Positions 1 to 8,538 are shown, counted from the first letter of the stretch. The stretch: DNA of 64,000 nt from DATLGB01 sp963724135 (GCA_963724135.1 CAVRTA010000006.1:496001-560000), one strand, 5' to 3'. Notes: generated by a model not told the origin, from the letters alone. Numbers and translations: made by a program.

Positions 1-2
1 GA

Positions 3-101
3 AAGACGAGGTCGCGGCGCTATCAGGTCCGCATCACGGCCACCGACCTCGCCGGCAACACGGGCACCTACACCGACACGGTCGACATAGAGCGCGCGTA
101 G
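3..101 (+). CDS. C-terminal end of a secreted/surface repeat-domain protein (partial)
   Basis: Only the last 32 codons lie in the window, ending in TAG at 99-101. The peptide reads as the final beta-strands of an Ig-like or fibronectin-like extracellular domain (VRITATDLAGNTG followed by a TDTVDI strand). The pattern ITATDxAGNTG is common at the ends of bacterial Ig-like and cadherin-like modules. The rest of the protein lies upstream of the window, so no function can be given. Two hairpins follow directly, which fits transcription ending here. Confidence 0.6.
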   Translation, partial: KTRSRRYQVRITATDLAGNTGTYTDTVDIERA

Positions 102-143
102 ACTCGCGGTTGTGGCCCGTCTCGCAGTCCCCCACCCGAGATC

Positions 144-175
144 GAGGGCGCCGATCACCGCCTGGCGGCGCCCTC
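144..175 (+). terminator. Hairpin terminator candidate
   Basis: A perfect 9-bp inverted repeat (GAGGGCGCC at 144-152, GGCGCCCTC at 167-175) with a 14-nt loop lies 43 nt after the stop of the partial upstream gene. A second perfect hairpin (GTGTGGC / GCCACAC, 185-201, loop TCC) follows. Neither has a T-run, which is usual for high-GC actinobacteria. Together they fill much of the 102-276 gap; nothing else was seen in it. Confidence 0.55.
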
Positions 176-276
176 GGAGTCTCGTGTGGCTCCGCCACAC
201 CACGACTCCTGCGTCCTGGCCAGGTGGCGCCGGCATCCCCGGATCTCCGGCGCGGGACCACGAGACGAACCACTAG

Positions 277-1461
277 ATGGGGCCGAGGACCATCCTCTAC
301 ACGGGGAAGGGCGGTGTCGGCAAGACGTCGGTCGCCGCTGCCACCGGCCGGGCGATCGCCGCGAGCGGCGGCCGCGTGATCGTGCTCTCGACCGATCCGG
401 CGCACTCGCTGGCCGACGTGCTCGAGACCGAGGTGGGCAGCGCGCCCACGGACGTCGGCGGCGGACTGTTCGCCCAGCAGGTACAGGCCCAGGACGAGCT
501 CGAGCGCAACTGGTCGACGGTGCAGGACTGGCTGGGGCGATCGCTCGTCGAGCGCGGCGTGGACCGCATCGCCGCCGACGAGCTCAGCGTCCCGCCCGGC
601 GGAGACGAGCTGTTCAGCCTGTTGCAGCTCAAGGCCCACTGGGAGTCCGGCGAGTGGGACGCGGTGATCGTCGACTGCGCCCCCACCGGCGAGACGCTGC
701 GGCTGCTGTCCTTTCCTGACGTGGCGCGCTGGTGGCTGGGGAAGGTGTTCGGGCGCGAGCACCAGCTGCTCGCCGCCGCGCGCCCGCTGGCCCGCGCGTT
801 CCTCGACGTCCAGCTCCCCGACGAGCGTGTCTTCGTCGAGGTGCAGGAGCTGATCGGCAACCTGGTCGCGATGAACGAGATCCTCCGCGGCGAGCAGACG
901 TCCCTGCGGCTGGTGATGACGCCGGACCGCATGGTGGTCAAGGAGGCGATGCGGACTTTCACGTACCTGAACCTGTTCGGGTACCTGACCGACGCGGTCG
1001 TCGTCAACCGCGTCTTCCCGCCCGAGGTCGACGGCTACTTCGAGGCCTGGCGCGAGGTGCAGTCCGAGCAGCTCGAGCTGGTGCAGTCCGGCTTCGCACC
1101 GGTGCCGGTGCTGCGCGCGCCGTACTTCGAGCGCGAGGTGCTCGGCGCCGAGATGCTCGACCGGCTGGGAGCCGCGCTGTTCGCCGATGCCGCGCCCGCC
1201 GACGTGCTGCACGACTCGCTGTCGCAGACGCTCACCCACGACGGGGAGCGCGCCCGGCTGCGGCTGGAGCTTCCGTTCGTCGAGAAGGCCGACGTGGCGC
1301 TGAAGAAGATCGGCCTCGAGCTGGTCGTGCGCGTCGGTGACGTCAAGCGCATCATCCAGCTGCCGGCGACGCTGGGCGGGCTCAGGCCCGCCGGGGCCGA
1401 GTTCGTCGACGGCGGGCTGACGATCACCTTCGAGCCCGTGACCGAGCCGGCGCATGTCTGA
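277..1461 (+). CDS. ArsA/Get3-family ATPase with C-terminal alpha-crystallin-like domain
   Basis: A 394-residue soluble ATPase of the ArsA/TRC40 (Get3) family. The deviant Walker A GKGGVGKT is at residues 10-17, the STDPAHS switch region at 38-44, and DCAPTGETLRLL near 130-141. The last ~75 residues look like the small beta-sandwich (HSP20-like) domain that many actinobacterial homologues carry. No arsenite-binding cysteine cluster is evident, so an arsenite pump role is not supported. A dimeric ATPase handling membrane or tail-anchored clients is a family-level guess. It overlaps the next gene by 8 bp and leads a three-gene operon with two small, membrane-related proteins. Confidence 0.9.
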   Translation: MGPRTILYTGKGGVGKTSVAAATGRAIAASGGRVIVLSTDPAHSLADVLETEVGSAPTDVGGGLFAQQVQAQDELERNWSTVQDWLGRSLVERGVDRIAADELSVPPGGDELFSLLQLKAHWESGEWDAVIVDCAPTGETLRLLSFPDVARWWLGKVFGREHQLLAAARPLARAFLDVQLPDERVFVEVQELIGNLVAMNEILRGEQTSLRLVMTPDRMVVKEAMRTFTYLNLFGYLTDAVVVNRVFPPEVDGYFEAWREVQSEQLELVQSGFAPVPVLRAPYFEREVLGAEMLDRLGAALFADAAPADVLHDSLSQTLTHDGERARLRLELPFVEKADVALKKIGLELVVRVGDVKRIIQLPATLGGLRPAGAEFVDGGLTITFEPVTEPAHV

Positions 1462-1855
1462 GTCCGACGACGTCTCGCGGCTGCGCGGGCACATCGAGGC
1501 GGCCCACGAGGCGGCGGACAGGCTCGTGCGCGAGGCACAGGAGCGCGCGGAGGCCGCCGACTCCGCCTACCGCGAGCAGCTCGCCGACGTCCCGGAGCGC
1601 GGCTGGGACGTCCCCCACGAGGCCAAGCCCGCCCACAGCGGCGGGGAGCTGCAGCTGATCGTCAACCTGCTCGGCCAGCTGCGCGAGGCGATTCCGACCG
1701 AGCTCTCCCAGCAGCTCGCCGAGGCGGTCCGCGAGCTGCTGCTCGCGGTGCGCGCCCTGATCGACTGGTACCTGGACCGGCTCGAGCGCCTTCCGGTCGG
1801 GTCCCGGGGACCCGCTGCGCCCGACGACCGCGTCGAGGACATCCCGATCGCGTGA
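1454..1855 (+). CDS. Small helical protein of the ArsA operon, unknown function
   Basis: A 133-residue protein not recognised as a named family. The N-terminal half is charged and helical (likely coiled coil, with RLVREAQERAEAA). The middle has an amphipathic stretch with QLIVNLLGQLREAIP and later VRELLLAVRALIDWYLDRL, which could lie on or in the membrane. The ATG start overlaps the end of the ArsA-like gene by 8 bp, and its TGA stop overlaps the next GTG start, so the three genes are probably translationally coupled. Its place suggests a partner of the ATPase; this is inference from context only. Confidence 0.8.
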   Translation: MSESDDVSRLRGHIEAAHEAADRLVREAQERAEAADSAYREQLADVPERGWDVPHEAKPAHSGGELQLIVNLLGQLREAIPTELSQQLAEAVRELLLAVRALIDWYLDRLERLPVGSRGPAAPDDRVEDIPIA

Positions 1856-2508
1856 CCGTCAAGGGCCTGTCGAACGCCCAGATGCGAGCCGGCATGTGCG
1901 CGGTCGCGCTGGGCCTGTGCATGCTGCTGCCGTGGTACCGCGCCCGCTTCCCGCAGGCCAAGAAGGACGGCGGGGGGGTCGTGCACGACAACCTGACCGC
2001 ATTCGGCGCCTTCAGCTGGGTCGAGGCCGCCGTCCTGCTCGTCGCCGCCGCGGTGGTCTACCTGCTCTACACGCGCTCGCAGCAGCGCGCGTTCCATCTC
2101 CCGGGCGGCGACGGCTGGGCGGTCACGCTCGCCGGCGCCTGGACCCTCTTCCTGCTCATCTGGCGGCTCTTCGACCGCCCCGGCGTCGAGCAGGGCTCCG
2201 TCGGCGTCCAGTGGGGCCTGTTCGCGACGATGGTCGTCGCCGTCGCCCTGATGGCGGCCGGCCAGGCGATGCGCGCCGAGCACCGGCCCGAGCCGCCCAA
2301 CCCCGCCGCAGACGACCCGACCTGGGAGACGCACCGCGCGCGCCGCGGCGACAACGCCGAGCACACGCGCCGGCTGCCCGTCGACTCCGAGGCGCTCACC
2401 CGGCGCTTCGCCGACCGGCCGACCTGGGAGGGCGAGCCCCCCGAGCCGCCGGGCCGCGCCGAGCCGGCGCGCCCGAAGCCGCCCCCCGACGAGGGCAAGC
2501 TGTTCTAG
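1852..2508 (+). CDS. Integral membrane protein, unknown function
   Basis: A 218-residue protein starting at GTG in a GTGA overlap with the preceding stop. Hydrophobic segments near residues 10-28, 50-70, 88-106 and 120-140 predict four membrane helices. A long proline-, glutamate- and arginine-rich cytoplasmic tail follows (residues ~145-218). No catalytic motif was seen. It is the last gene of the ArsA-like operon, so it may be the membrane partner or client of the ATPase. Confidence 0.8.
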   Translation: MTVKGLSNAQMRAGMCAVALGLCMLLPWYRARFPQAKKDGGGVVHDNLTAFGAFSWVEAAVLLVAAAVVYLLYTRSQQRAFHLPGGDGWAVTLAGAWTLFLLIWRLFDRPGVEQGSVGVQWGLFATMVVAVALMAAGQAMRAEHRPEPPNPAADDPTWETHRARRGDNAEHTRRLPVDSEALTRRFADRPTWEGEPPEPPGRAEPARPKPPPDEGKLF

Positions 2509-2687
2509 CGGTTGGCAGCTGGCGCCTTCCTGGGCACCGGGTCGAGGCCGTGCCCCGTTGGCACCAAGGGGCCGGGATCAGCCGGGAATCGCGATTAGCA
2601 CCTCCTATAGATGTCCAAGTCGCAAGACCCGGTGCCGCGGCTCACTCCCTGCTTCGACCGGCCACCGGCGGAGGCGCCAGCCGCCCC
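2509..2687. other. Intergenic segment rich in inverted repeats
   Basis: This 179-nt gap separates two convergent genes. An inverted repeat brackets it: GCTGGCGCC near 2518 and GGCGCCAGC near 2673. Inside are GGGCAC/GTGCCC around 2533-2557 and the palindrome AATCGCGATT at 2587-2596. It could be a composite terminator or a structured RNA. It did not match a tRNA or any riboswitch I know by eye. Confidence 0.35.
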
Positions 2688-2879
2688 CTACTCCCCGCCG
2701 CGGAAGATCAGCAGCGGCAGGACGACCGTGGCGGCGAAGATCAGGACGATCCCGGTGATGATCAGGCGCCGCGAGTTCATCACGTGGCCGGCGGTCCCGA
2801 CCACGAAGCCGACCAGCATGATCGCGATGAAGACGGCGACATCGGGGTCGCCCTTCGGTACGAGGTCGGCGATCGGCAC
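2688..2879 (-). CDS. Small two-helix membrane protein
   Basis: A 63-residue protein with two strongly hydrophobic segments (about residues 14-32 and 40-58) and a short charged C-terminus. The start is GTG at 2879. A -10-like TAGGCT (complement of 2886-2891) lies 6 nt upstream of it, so the transcript would be leaderless. The gene is divergent from the MoxR-type ATPase operon and shares a symmetric promoter element with it. Function unknown. Confidence 0.7.
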   Translation of the reverse strand: MPIADLVPKGDPDVAVFIAIMLVGFVVGTAGHVMNSRRLIITGIVLIFAATVVLPLLIFRGGE

Positions 2880-2885
2880 CGGCCG

Positions 2886-2895
2886 AGCCTAGACT
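2886..2895. promoter_or_regulatory. Symmetric divergent -10 element (ANNNTANNNT)
   Basis: AGCCTAGACT holds two -10 boxes sharing the central TA: TAGGCT on the minus strand, 6 nt before the GTG at 2879, and TAGACT on the plus strand, 9 nt before the GTG at 2905. Both genes would then have almost no 5' leader. Confidence 0.6.
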
Positions 2896-2904
2896 CGGCG
2901 GACC

Positions 2905-3789
2905 GTGACCGTCGCACCCGGATCCGTCGACGACGTCTCCCAGGGGCTCGAGGAGGTCGGCTATCTGCCGGGCGAGTCGACGGCGCTGGTGAGCTTCCTC
3001 GCCGCCAAGCTGGGCAAGCCGGTACTGGTGGAGGGACCGGCCGGCGTCGGCAAGACGGAGCTGGCCAAGGCGCTCTCGCGCTACCTCCAGCGGACCCTGA
3101 TCCGGCTCCAGTGCTACGAGGGGCTCGACGAGGCCAAGGCGCTGTACGAGTGGAACTACCGCAAGCAGCTGTTGCGGATCCAGGCCGAGCGGGAGGGCGA
3201 GGCCTGGGACACCGTCCACGACGACATCTTCGGCGAGGAGTTCCTGCTCGCGCGGCCGCTGCTGACCGCGATCAGCGCCGAGGAGCCGGTCGTGCTGCTG
3301 ATCGACGAGATCGACAAGACCGACCAGGAGTTCGAGGCGATGCTGCTCGAGCTGCTGAGCGACTTCCAGATCTCGATCCCCGAGCTCGGCCGCATCGAGG
3401 CGCGCACGCAGCCGGTCGTGGTGCTCACCTCCAACAACTCCCGTGAATTGACGGAAGCACTGAAACGCCGCTGCCTGTACCTGTGGCTCGACTATCCGGA
3501 GGCCGAGCACGAGCTCGCGATCGTCCGCCTGCACGCTCCCGAGATCCGCGAGGACATCGCTCGGCGCATGGTCGAGGTCGTCGGCATGGTGCGCGAGCTC
3601 GACCTCAAGAAGCCGCCGTCACTGGCGGAGTCGATCGACTGGGCGCGCGCGCTGGTGCTGCTGGGCGCGGATGACATCTCGGCCAAGACCTTCAAGGACA
3701 CGATGTCGATCATCGTCAAGCACCGCACCGACCTCGACATCGTCGCCGAGCGCGTCGGCGTGAAGCTCGGGATGGCCTCGGCGGCGTGA
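2905..3789 (+). CDS. MoxR-type AAA+ ATPase
   Basis: A 294-residue AAA+ ATPase of the MoxR/CoxD-like group. Walker A GPAGVGKT is at 44-51 and Walker B LLIDEIDK at 131-138. Sensor 1 (LTSNN) and the paired arginines in LKRRC follow. These ATPases act with VWA proteins to mature metalloenzymes or remodel complexes; in the carbon monoxide dehydrogenase cluster the pair is CoxD/CoxE. The downstream gene, 10 bp away, encodes the CoxE-type VWA partner. No CO dehydrogenase genes are in the window, so the client is unknown. GTG start; TAGACT lies 9 nt upstream. Confidence 0.92.
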   Translation: MTVAPGSVDDVSQGLEEVGYLPGESTALVSFLAAKLGKPVLVEGPAGVGKTELAKALSRYLQRTLIRLQCYEGLDEAKALYEWNYRKQLLRIQAEREGEAWDTVHDDIFGEEFLLARPLLTAISAEEPVVLLIDEIDKTDQEFEAMLLELLSDFQISIPELGRIEARTQPVVVLTSNNSRELTEALKRRCLYLWLDYPEAEHELAIVRLHAPEIREDIARRMVEVVGMVRELDLKKPPSLAESIDWARALVLLGADDISAKTFKDTMSIIVKHRTDLDIVAERVGVKLGMASAA

Positions 3790-3799
3790 CGCTCTAGGG

Positions 3800-5236
3800 G
3801 TGCCGGAGGCAGCCGTGCCCGGGCAGACGACTGGAGCGAGCAAGACGCCGCCGGAGGCGGGCCCCCGAGCGATTTCCGGGTTCGACGCCCGGCTGCTCGA
3901 GTTCGGCGAGGACCTGCGCCGCGAGGGCATGGCGCTCGGCACCAGCGAGCTGCTCGACGGCTTCGCGGCCCTGCGGGAGGTCGGCTGGACCGAGCCGGCG
4001 CAGTTCCGCGAGGCGCTCGCCGCCACTCTGGCCAAGTCCCCCGAGGACCGGCGCATCTTCGACCTCGTCTTCGACCGCTTCTTCTTCCGGGCCGCCGAGG
4101 CCGAGGCCGTCCGGCGCGGCGTGCGGGAGAGCGGCGGGGACCCGGACGGCGATCCGACGGCGCAGGAGCTGACGCTCGAGGCGCTGCGCGAGGCCGTCGA
4201 GCAGGCGCTGCGCGCCGGCGACGAGTCGGCGATGCGCGACCTCGCCCGGCTGGCGATCGCCGCCTTCGGCCAGCGCGGCCAGGGCTCCGGCGTCCTCGGG
4301 GTGGACGTGCAGCGCATCCGCCGCGCGCTCGGGCTGCGCAGCGACCCGGCCGCGCAGCAGCAGCCCGACCCGGGCCAGCTGCCGGCGCTCACACGCGATC
4401 AGATCCGCCGCTTCGAGCGCGCCCTGCGCCGCGAGCTCGAGCGCGCTCAGATCGAGCGCACCGAGGAGCTGCCGCCGTCGCGGCCGCTCAACGAGCTCGA
4501 CCGGGCGCTGCCGAGCGGCCCGCTTCAGGACCTCGCCGCCGTGCACCGGGTGGTCACCCAGCTCAAGCGCCGCCTCGCCACGCAGGGACACGAGACGCGC
4601 GGACACCGCAAGCACGCCCACGTGGACGTCCGCCGCACGATGCGCGCCTCGCTGCAGACCGGCGGCGTCCCCGTCGAGCTCAAATTCCGGCCGAAGCGTC
4701 CGCGCCGACCGGAACTCTTCGTGCTCTGCGACGTCTCCACCAGTGTGACCAGCGCGTCCGTCTTCTTCCTCAGCGTGATGCACGCCCTGCACGACACGTT
4801 CCGCAAGATGCGCTCGTTCGTCTTCGTCGAGCGGATCAGCGAGGTGACCGACGTCTTCTCGCGCGAGCGCTCGTTCAAGGCGGTCTCCGAGGCGATCTCC
4901 AAGGACGCCGGCGTCGCCGACGTCTCCGGCTACACCGACTACGGGCGCGTGTGGCGCGAGTTCGGAGCGCTCGTCGAGGACGAGCTGCACCCGCGCGCCA
5001 CCGTGATCGTGCTCGGCGACGCGCGCACCAACGGCCGCGACCCGCGCGCCGACCTGTTCGCGGGCGTCGCGGCCAAGGCGGGACGGACCTTCTGGCTCAA
5101 CCCGGAGCCCCACCTGTACTGGAACTACGGCGATTCGGTCATCGCCGCCTACGCGCGGCATTGCGAGGCGTACGAATGCTGGACCACAAAGCAGCTCGAA
5201 GACTTCGTCAAGGCGCTCACGCGGCCGGTGCGCTGA
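3800..5236 (+). CDS. CoxE-type von Willebrand factor A protein
   Basis: A 478-residue VWA protein, the usual partner of MoxR-type ATPases. The N-terminal ~250 residues are helical and charged. The VWA domain follows, with the MIDAS motif DVSTS at residues 311-315, a later threonine in SGYTDYG, and an aspartate in VLGDARTNG as the third MIDAS segment. The end (WNYGDSVIAAYA) is typical of CoxE-like proteins. The GTG start at 3800 is 10 bp after the ATPase stop, and the end overlaps the next gene by 61 bp if that gene starts at 5176. The likely role is a cytoplasmic, metal-dependent scaffold for ATPase-driven maturation. Confidence 0.9.
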   Translation: MPEAAVPGQTTGASKTPPEAGPRAISGFDARLLEFGEDLRREGMALGTSELLDGFAALREVGWTEPAQFREALAATLAKSPEDRRIFDLVFDRFFFRAAEAEAVRRGVRESGGDPDGDPTAQELTLEALREAVEQALRAGDESAMRDLARLAIAAFGQRGQGSGVLGVDVQRIRRALGLRSDPAAQQQPDPGQLPALTRDQIRRFERALRRELERAQIERTEELPPSRPLNELDRALPSGPLQDLAAVHRVVTQLKRRLATQGHETRGHRKHAHVDVRRTMRASLQTGGVPVELKFRPKRPRRPELFVLCDVSTSVTSASVFFLSVMHALHDTFRKMRSFVFVERISEVTDVFSRERSFKAVSEAISKDAGVADVSGYTDYGRVWREFGALVEDELHPRATVIVLGDARTNGRDPRADLFAGVAAKAGRTFWLNPEPHLYWNYGDSVIAAYARHCEAYECWTTKQLEDFVKALTRPVR

Positions 5237-6966
5237 TCGCGGCGATGCTCGTCTGCGCGGCTCCGGCAGCTGCGCAGGTCGAGATCCCGATCATCAGCCC
5301 GCCGGTGGTCCCGCCGCCGGCGCCCGGACCGGAGACGTCGACGCTCGGCGGTGACGCGGCGCATCGCAACGGGTGGCTCACGGTCGGCCTGCGGCCGCCG
5401 CTGGAGGTCGCGTGGAAGGTCGACGCGCTGCCGGCGGTGGCGCCGCTGGCGGTCGGGACCCGCGTGATCGTGGAATCGGAGAACGCGCTCACCGCCTACA
5501 ACGCGACCGACGGCGACACGCTGTGGAACGTCCCGCTCCAGGAGCCCGGCGAGCTCGCCACCGATGGCGAGCGCGTCTTCGTCGCCACTGCCTCTGGCCT
5601 CCTGGCCGTCTCTGCCGCCACCGGCGAACCGGCATGGGAGTCACCCGGGCCCGCTTCCAGCGGCCCGACCGTGGCCGACGGCCGGGTGATCGTCGGTACC
5701 GCGCCCGGGACCGTCACCGCCTACGACACCGAGACCGGGGCCGAGGAATGGTCGGTTCCGACCGGCATCAGCGACGCCCGCCCGGCGGTCTCGGGCAACC
5801 GGGCCTTCGTCACCGGCCGCTGCAGCGCGACGGCGATCGCGACGACGACCGGTCTGCCCATCTGGAGCCACGGCTGCGCCGCCGACACCGGCACGCGCAC
5901 GCTGCTCGGCGGCCACTACGCGTTCGGCGAGGACGCCGGCATCTACGACGCAGACGACGGCACGCTGCTCGCCGAGGGCCAGGCACCCGGCACCATCGGC
6001 TCCGGAGTGGTGATCCGCTCGCCGCTCGGGGCTGAGACGCGCAGCCTCGACGCCCTCGACGCCGGCGGCTTCAGGCCGCGCTGGAGCTGGCAGCCGCCGC
6101 TCCCCGGCCGCATGCTGCTGCGCCCGGCGGCGGTCGACGCCAACGTCTGGCAGGTCGTCGACACCGATACGGACGGTCTGCTGCTCGGCGCGATCGACGC
6201 CGGCACGGGCGCCGAGCGCTGGTCGGGGTTCCTGCCCGTCGGCTCCGGCAACTCCGAGCTCGTCCCGGGCGTCGCCACGGCTGTGGCCACCATGCCCGGG
6301 CTGCTCCTGGTGCCGATCGACGGCGGCGGCCTCGCGGCGCTGCGCAACGCGGAGGCGGGCCCTCTCAGCGTCCGGCGCACGAGCACGCGCAAGGTCTACC
6401 TGGCCGGCGCCAGGGCGCTCATCAAGGGCAGGTTGCGCTCGCGCGACCACGGCCTCGTCGGGCCGCGCCCGGTGAGGCTCGAGGCGGACGTGTTCCCGTT
6501 CGACGGTGTCTACGAGGTCGTGGGCTCGGTGACCGCCGGCCGCTCCGGGTTCTCGTTTTCAGTGCCGATCGCCCGCAACGCCCGCTACCGCTTCGTCGCC
6601 GAGGGGGTCGCCCACAGGCCGACCACCATCTACGCCGAGCCGAAGCTGTCGGTGGTCTACGCACGCACCGCGCGCCCGCACGTGGTGCGCGCCACGCTGC
6701 GCATCGCGGCCACGCCGGGGCTGCGGCGCGGCGGGGTTCGGGTCGGCGTCTACCGCCGGCGCGCGGGTACCCGCACACTGACGCGTCTGGGACGCGGTGT
6801 CGCGGACTTCGGCGGGACCGCGACGTTCAACGTGCGCATCCCGCGCAGGCTCGGGCGCACCGACCGCATCCTCACCTGCATGCGCGGCGCGAGCCGCCAG
6901 GGCTTCGGCTTCCCGGACGTGCTCGACCGCCGCTGCGGCGCCAGTCGCGTCGCGCTCGCGCGCTAA
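5176..6966 (+). CDS. Secreted PQQ-like beta-propeller protein
   Basis: A 596-residue protein. I place the start at ATG 5176 because it yields a good Sec signal: a basic n-region (KAARRLRQ), a hydrophobic core, and cleavage near APAAAQ at ~34. ATG 5245 would remove the basic region. The mature part contains several PQQ-like (pyrrolo-quinoline quinone type) blades such as TAYNATDGDTLWNV and VTAYDTETGAEEWSV. It then has a ~200-residue basic beta-rich C-terminal region of unknown type. The propeller probably serves as a binding scaffold; dehydrogenase activity is not supported. It overlaps the VWA gene and may be co-expressed with it. Confidence 0.8.
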   Translation: MLDHKAARRLRQGAHAAGALIAAMLVCAAPAAAQVEIPIISPPVVPPPAPGPETSTLGGDAAHRNGWLTVGLRPPLEVAWKVDALPAVAPLAVGTRVIVESENALTAYNATDGDTLWNVPLQEPGELATDGERVFVATASGLLAVSAATGEPAWESPGPASSGPTVADGRVIVGTAPGTVTAYDTETGAEEWSVPTGISDARPAVSGNRAFVTGRCSATAIATTTGLPIWSHGCAADTGTRTLLGGHYAFGEDAGIYDADDGTLLAEGQAPGTIGSGVVIRSPLGAETRSLDALDAGGFRPRWSWQPPLPGRMLLRPAAVDANVWQVVDTDTDGLLLGAIDAGTGAERWSGFLPVGSGNSELVPGVATAVATMPGLLLVPIDGGGLAALRNAEAGPLSVRRTSTRKVYLAGARALIKGRLRSRDHGLVGPRPVRLEADVFPFDGVYEVVGSVTAGRSGFSFSVPIARNARYRFVAEGVAHRPTTIYAEPKLSVVYARTARPHVVRATLRIAATPGLRRGGVRVGVYRRRAGTRTLTRLGRGVADFGGTATFNVRIPRRLGRTDRILTCMRGASRQGFGFPDVLDRRCGASRVALAR

Positions 6967-6977
6967 CGTGCCGCTGG

Positions 6978-7070
6978 TCCACAGGGGGGCTGGGAGTAGC
7001 GCCCGGCTGAGATAGGCCGCGACCGGCCTGACCCGTCGAACCTGTCGGGGTAATGCCCGCGAAGGGAGCC
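6978..7070 (+). promoter_or_regulatory. TPP (THI-box) riboswitch
   Basis: The conserved thiamine pyrophosphate aptamer blocks are present in order: a G-rich 5' strand (ACAGGGGGGC at 6981), CTGAGA at 7007-7012, ACCCGTCGAACCTG at 7031-7044, and GGGGTAATGCCCGCGAAGGGA at 7047-7067 in the positions of the family consensus. The 3' strand AAGGGAG (7062-7068) is also the Shine-Dalgarno sequence of the next gene, whose TTG start is at 7075. Ligand-stabilised pairing would therefore directly hide the ribosome binding site. No separate expression platform fits in the 4 remaining bases. Confidence 0.93.
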
Positions 7071-7074
7071 TAAG

Positions 7075-7812
7075 TTGACCGCGGTGGCCGAAGCCCGCCG
7101 AACGCAGCAGCACAGCGTCGAGGTGCAGGGTGTGCGCAAGGCCTTCGGGGCCGTGCAGGCGCTCGACGTCGTGTCGGTCGCGGTCGCGCCGGGAGAGACG
7201 GTCGCGGTCGTCGGGCCGAGCGGCTGCGGCAAGTCGACGCTGCTCGAGCTCGTGTGCGGCCTCACGGCGCCCGACGCGGGCTCCGTGTCCGCCCTCCCGG
7301 CGACCCTGATGCCCCAGCGCGACGCGCTGCTGCCGTGGCTGTCCGCGGAGGACAACGCCGGCCTCGCCCTGCGGGTGGCGGGGGCCACGCGCGAGGAGGC
7401 CCGGGCGGCCGCACGGCCGTACTTCGAACCCTTCGGGCTCGCGGGGTTCGCGCAGGCGCGGCCCGCCGAGCTGAGTGGCGGCATGCGCCAGCGCGTCGCC
7501 TTCCTGCGCACGCTGCTCGCGGGAACGCCGGTGCTGTGCCTGGACGAGCCCTTCGGCGCCCTCGATGCGCTCACCCGCATGCAGATGCAGGACTGGCTCG
7601 CGGGGGCTCTGGCCCGCGAGCCGCGCACCGTCCTGCTCGTCACGCACGACGTCGAGGAGGCGATCGTGCTCGCCGATCGGATCGTGCTGCTGAGTCCCAG
7701 GCCCGGCCGCGTCGTGGAGACGATCGACGTCGAGCTGCCGCGCCCGCGGCGGCGCGGCGACCACGGCGTCGCCGACCTCAAGGCCCGCGCACTACGAGCG
7801 CTGGGGCTCTAG
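7075..7812 (+). CDS. thiZ: ABC transporter ATP-binding protein for a thiamine precursor
   Basis: A 245-residue ABC ATPase of the nitrate/sulfonate/taurine-type import family. Walker A GPSGCGKST is at 47-55, followed by the signature LSGGMRQRV, Walker B VLCLDEPFGALD and the H-loop LVTHD. The start is TTG at 7075, because AAGGGAG lies 6 nt upstream, while the in-frame GTG at 7084 is too far from it. The TPP riboswitch and the downstream pyrimidine-binding lipoprotein indicate uptake of a thiamine pyrimidine precursor (ThiXYZ type). The substrate assignment is by context. Confidence 0.92.
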   Translation: MTAVAEARRTQQHSVEVQGVRKAFGAVQALDVVSVAVAPGETVAVVGPSGCGKSTLLELVCGLTAPDAGSVSALPATLMPQRDALLPWLSAEDNAGLALRVAGATREEARAAARPYFEPFGLAGFAQARPAELSGGMRQRVAFLRTLLAGTPVLCLDEPFGALDALTRMQMQDWLAGALAREPRTVLLVTHDVEEAIVLADRIVLLSPRPGRVVETIDVELPRPRRRGDHGVADLKARALRALGL

Positions 7813-8538
7813 ATGCTCGCGCTGCTCGTGGTCGTGCTCCTGCTGGGCGCCTGGGAGGCCGCGGTGCGCGCGGGCGCGGTCGCCGATCTGATCCTGCCGG
7901 CGCCGACGGCAATCGCCGAGGCGCTGGTCGAGGACCTCGACACGCTGGCCCCGGACATCGCGGTGACCACCTACGAAGCGGTGCTGGGGCTGCTGGCCGC
8001 CGCCATGCTCGGGGCCGTGCTCGCCGTCGTCATGCACCTGTGGGTGCCGGCGCGGCGCGCGCTGTACCCGCTCGTGGTCGGCTCGCAGGCGCTGCCGATC
8101 GTCGTGCTCGCGGCGCCGCTGATCATGCTTCTCGGCTTCGGGCTGGCGCCGAAGATCGTGATCGTCGCACTCGTGTGCTTCTTCCCGGTGACCGTCAACT
8201 TCTACGACGGTCTGCGCAGCGCCGATCCCGAGCAGGTCAAGCTGCTGCGCTCGCTGAAGGCAACGCGCTGGCAGACGCTGAAGCTCGTCGAGGCTCGCTC
8301 GGCGCTGCCGCAGGCCTTCACCGGGTTGCGGATCGCCGCGGCGGTGTCGGTGATCGGCGCGTTCTTCGCCGAGTGGGCCGGCTCCGAGGAGGGGCTCGGC
8401 CATGTCGTCCTCGTGTCGTACAACCAGCTCGAGTCCGCGCGGACATTCGCCGCCACCTTTCTCCTGTTCGCCCTTGCGATGCTGCTCTACGGGGCGTTTG
8501 CCCTGGCCGAGCGCCGCGTGATCACCTGGAACCGATGA
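7813..8538 (+). CDS. thiX: ABC transporter permease for a thiamine precursor
   Basis: A 241-residue permease with about six membrane helices. The cytoplasmic coupling motif of binding-protein-dependent permeases is present (RSLKATRWQTLKLVEARSAL). It begins directly after the ATPase stop, and its TGA overlaps the ATG pair of the lipoprotein gene, so the three are translationally coupled. It forms the membrane channel of the ThiXYZ-like importer. The family is the same as SsuC/TauC; the thiamine role rests on the riboswitch and the binding protein. Confidence 0.9.
   Translation: MLALLVVVLLLGAWEAAVRAGAVADLILPAPTAIAEALVEDLDTLAPDIAVTTYEAVLGLLAAAMLGAVLAVVMHLWVPARRALYPLVVGSQALPIVVLAAPLIMLLGFGLAPKIVIVALVCFFPVTVNFYDGLRSADPEQVKLLRSLKATRWQTLKLVEARSALPQAFTGLRIAAAVSVIGAFFAEWAGSEEGLGHVVLVSYNQLESARTFAATFLLFALAMLLYGAFALAERRVITWNR

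Noticed and set aside
34..1494. A 486-codon open frame on the minus strand across the ArsA-like gene
   Set aside because: Antisense shadow; the plus-strand product has Walker A and other ArsA motifs, while the minus-strand product has no recognisable fold.
2509..2687. A tRNA or known riboswitch in this gap
   Set aside because: No T-loop, acceptor stem or known aptamer core could be found by eye on either strand.
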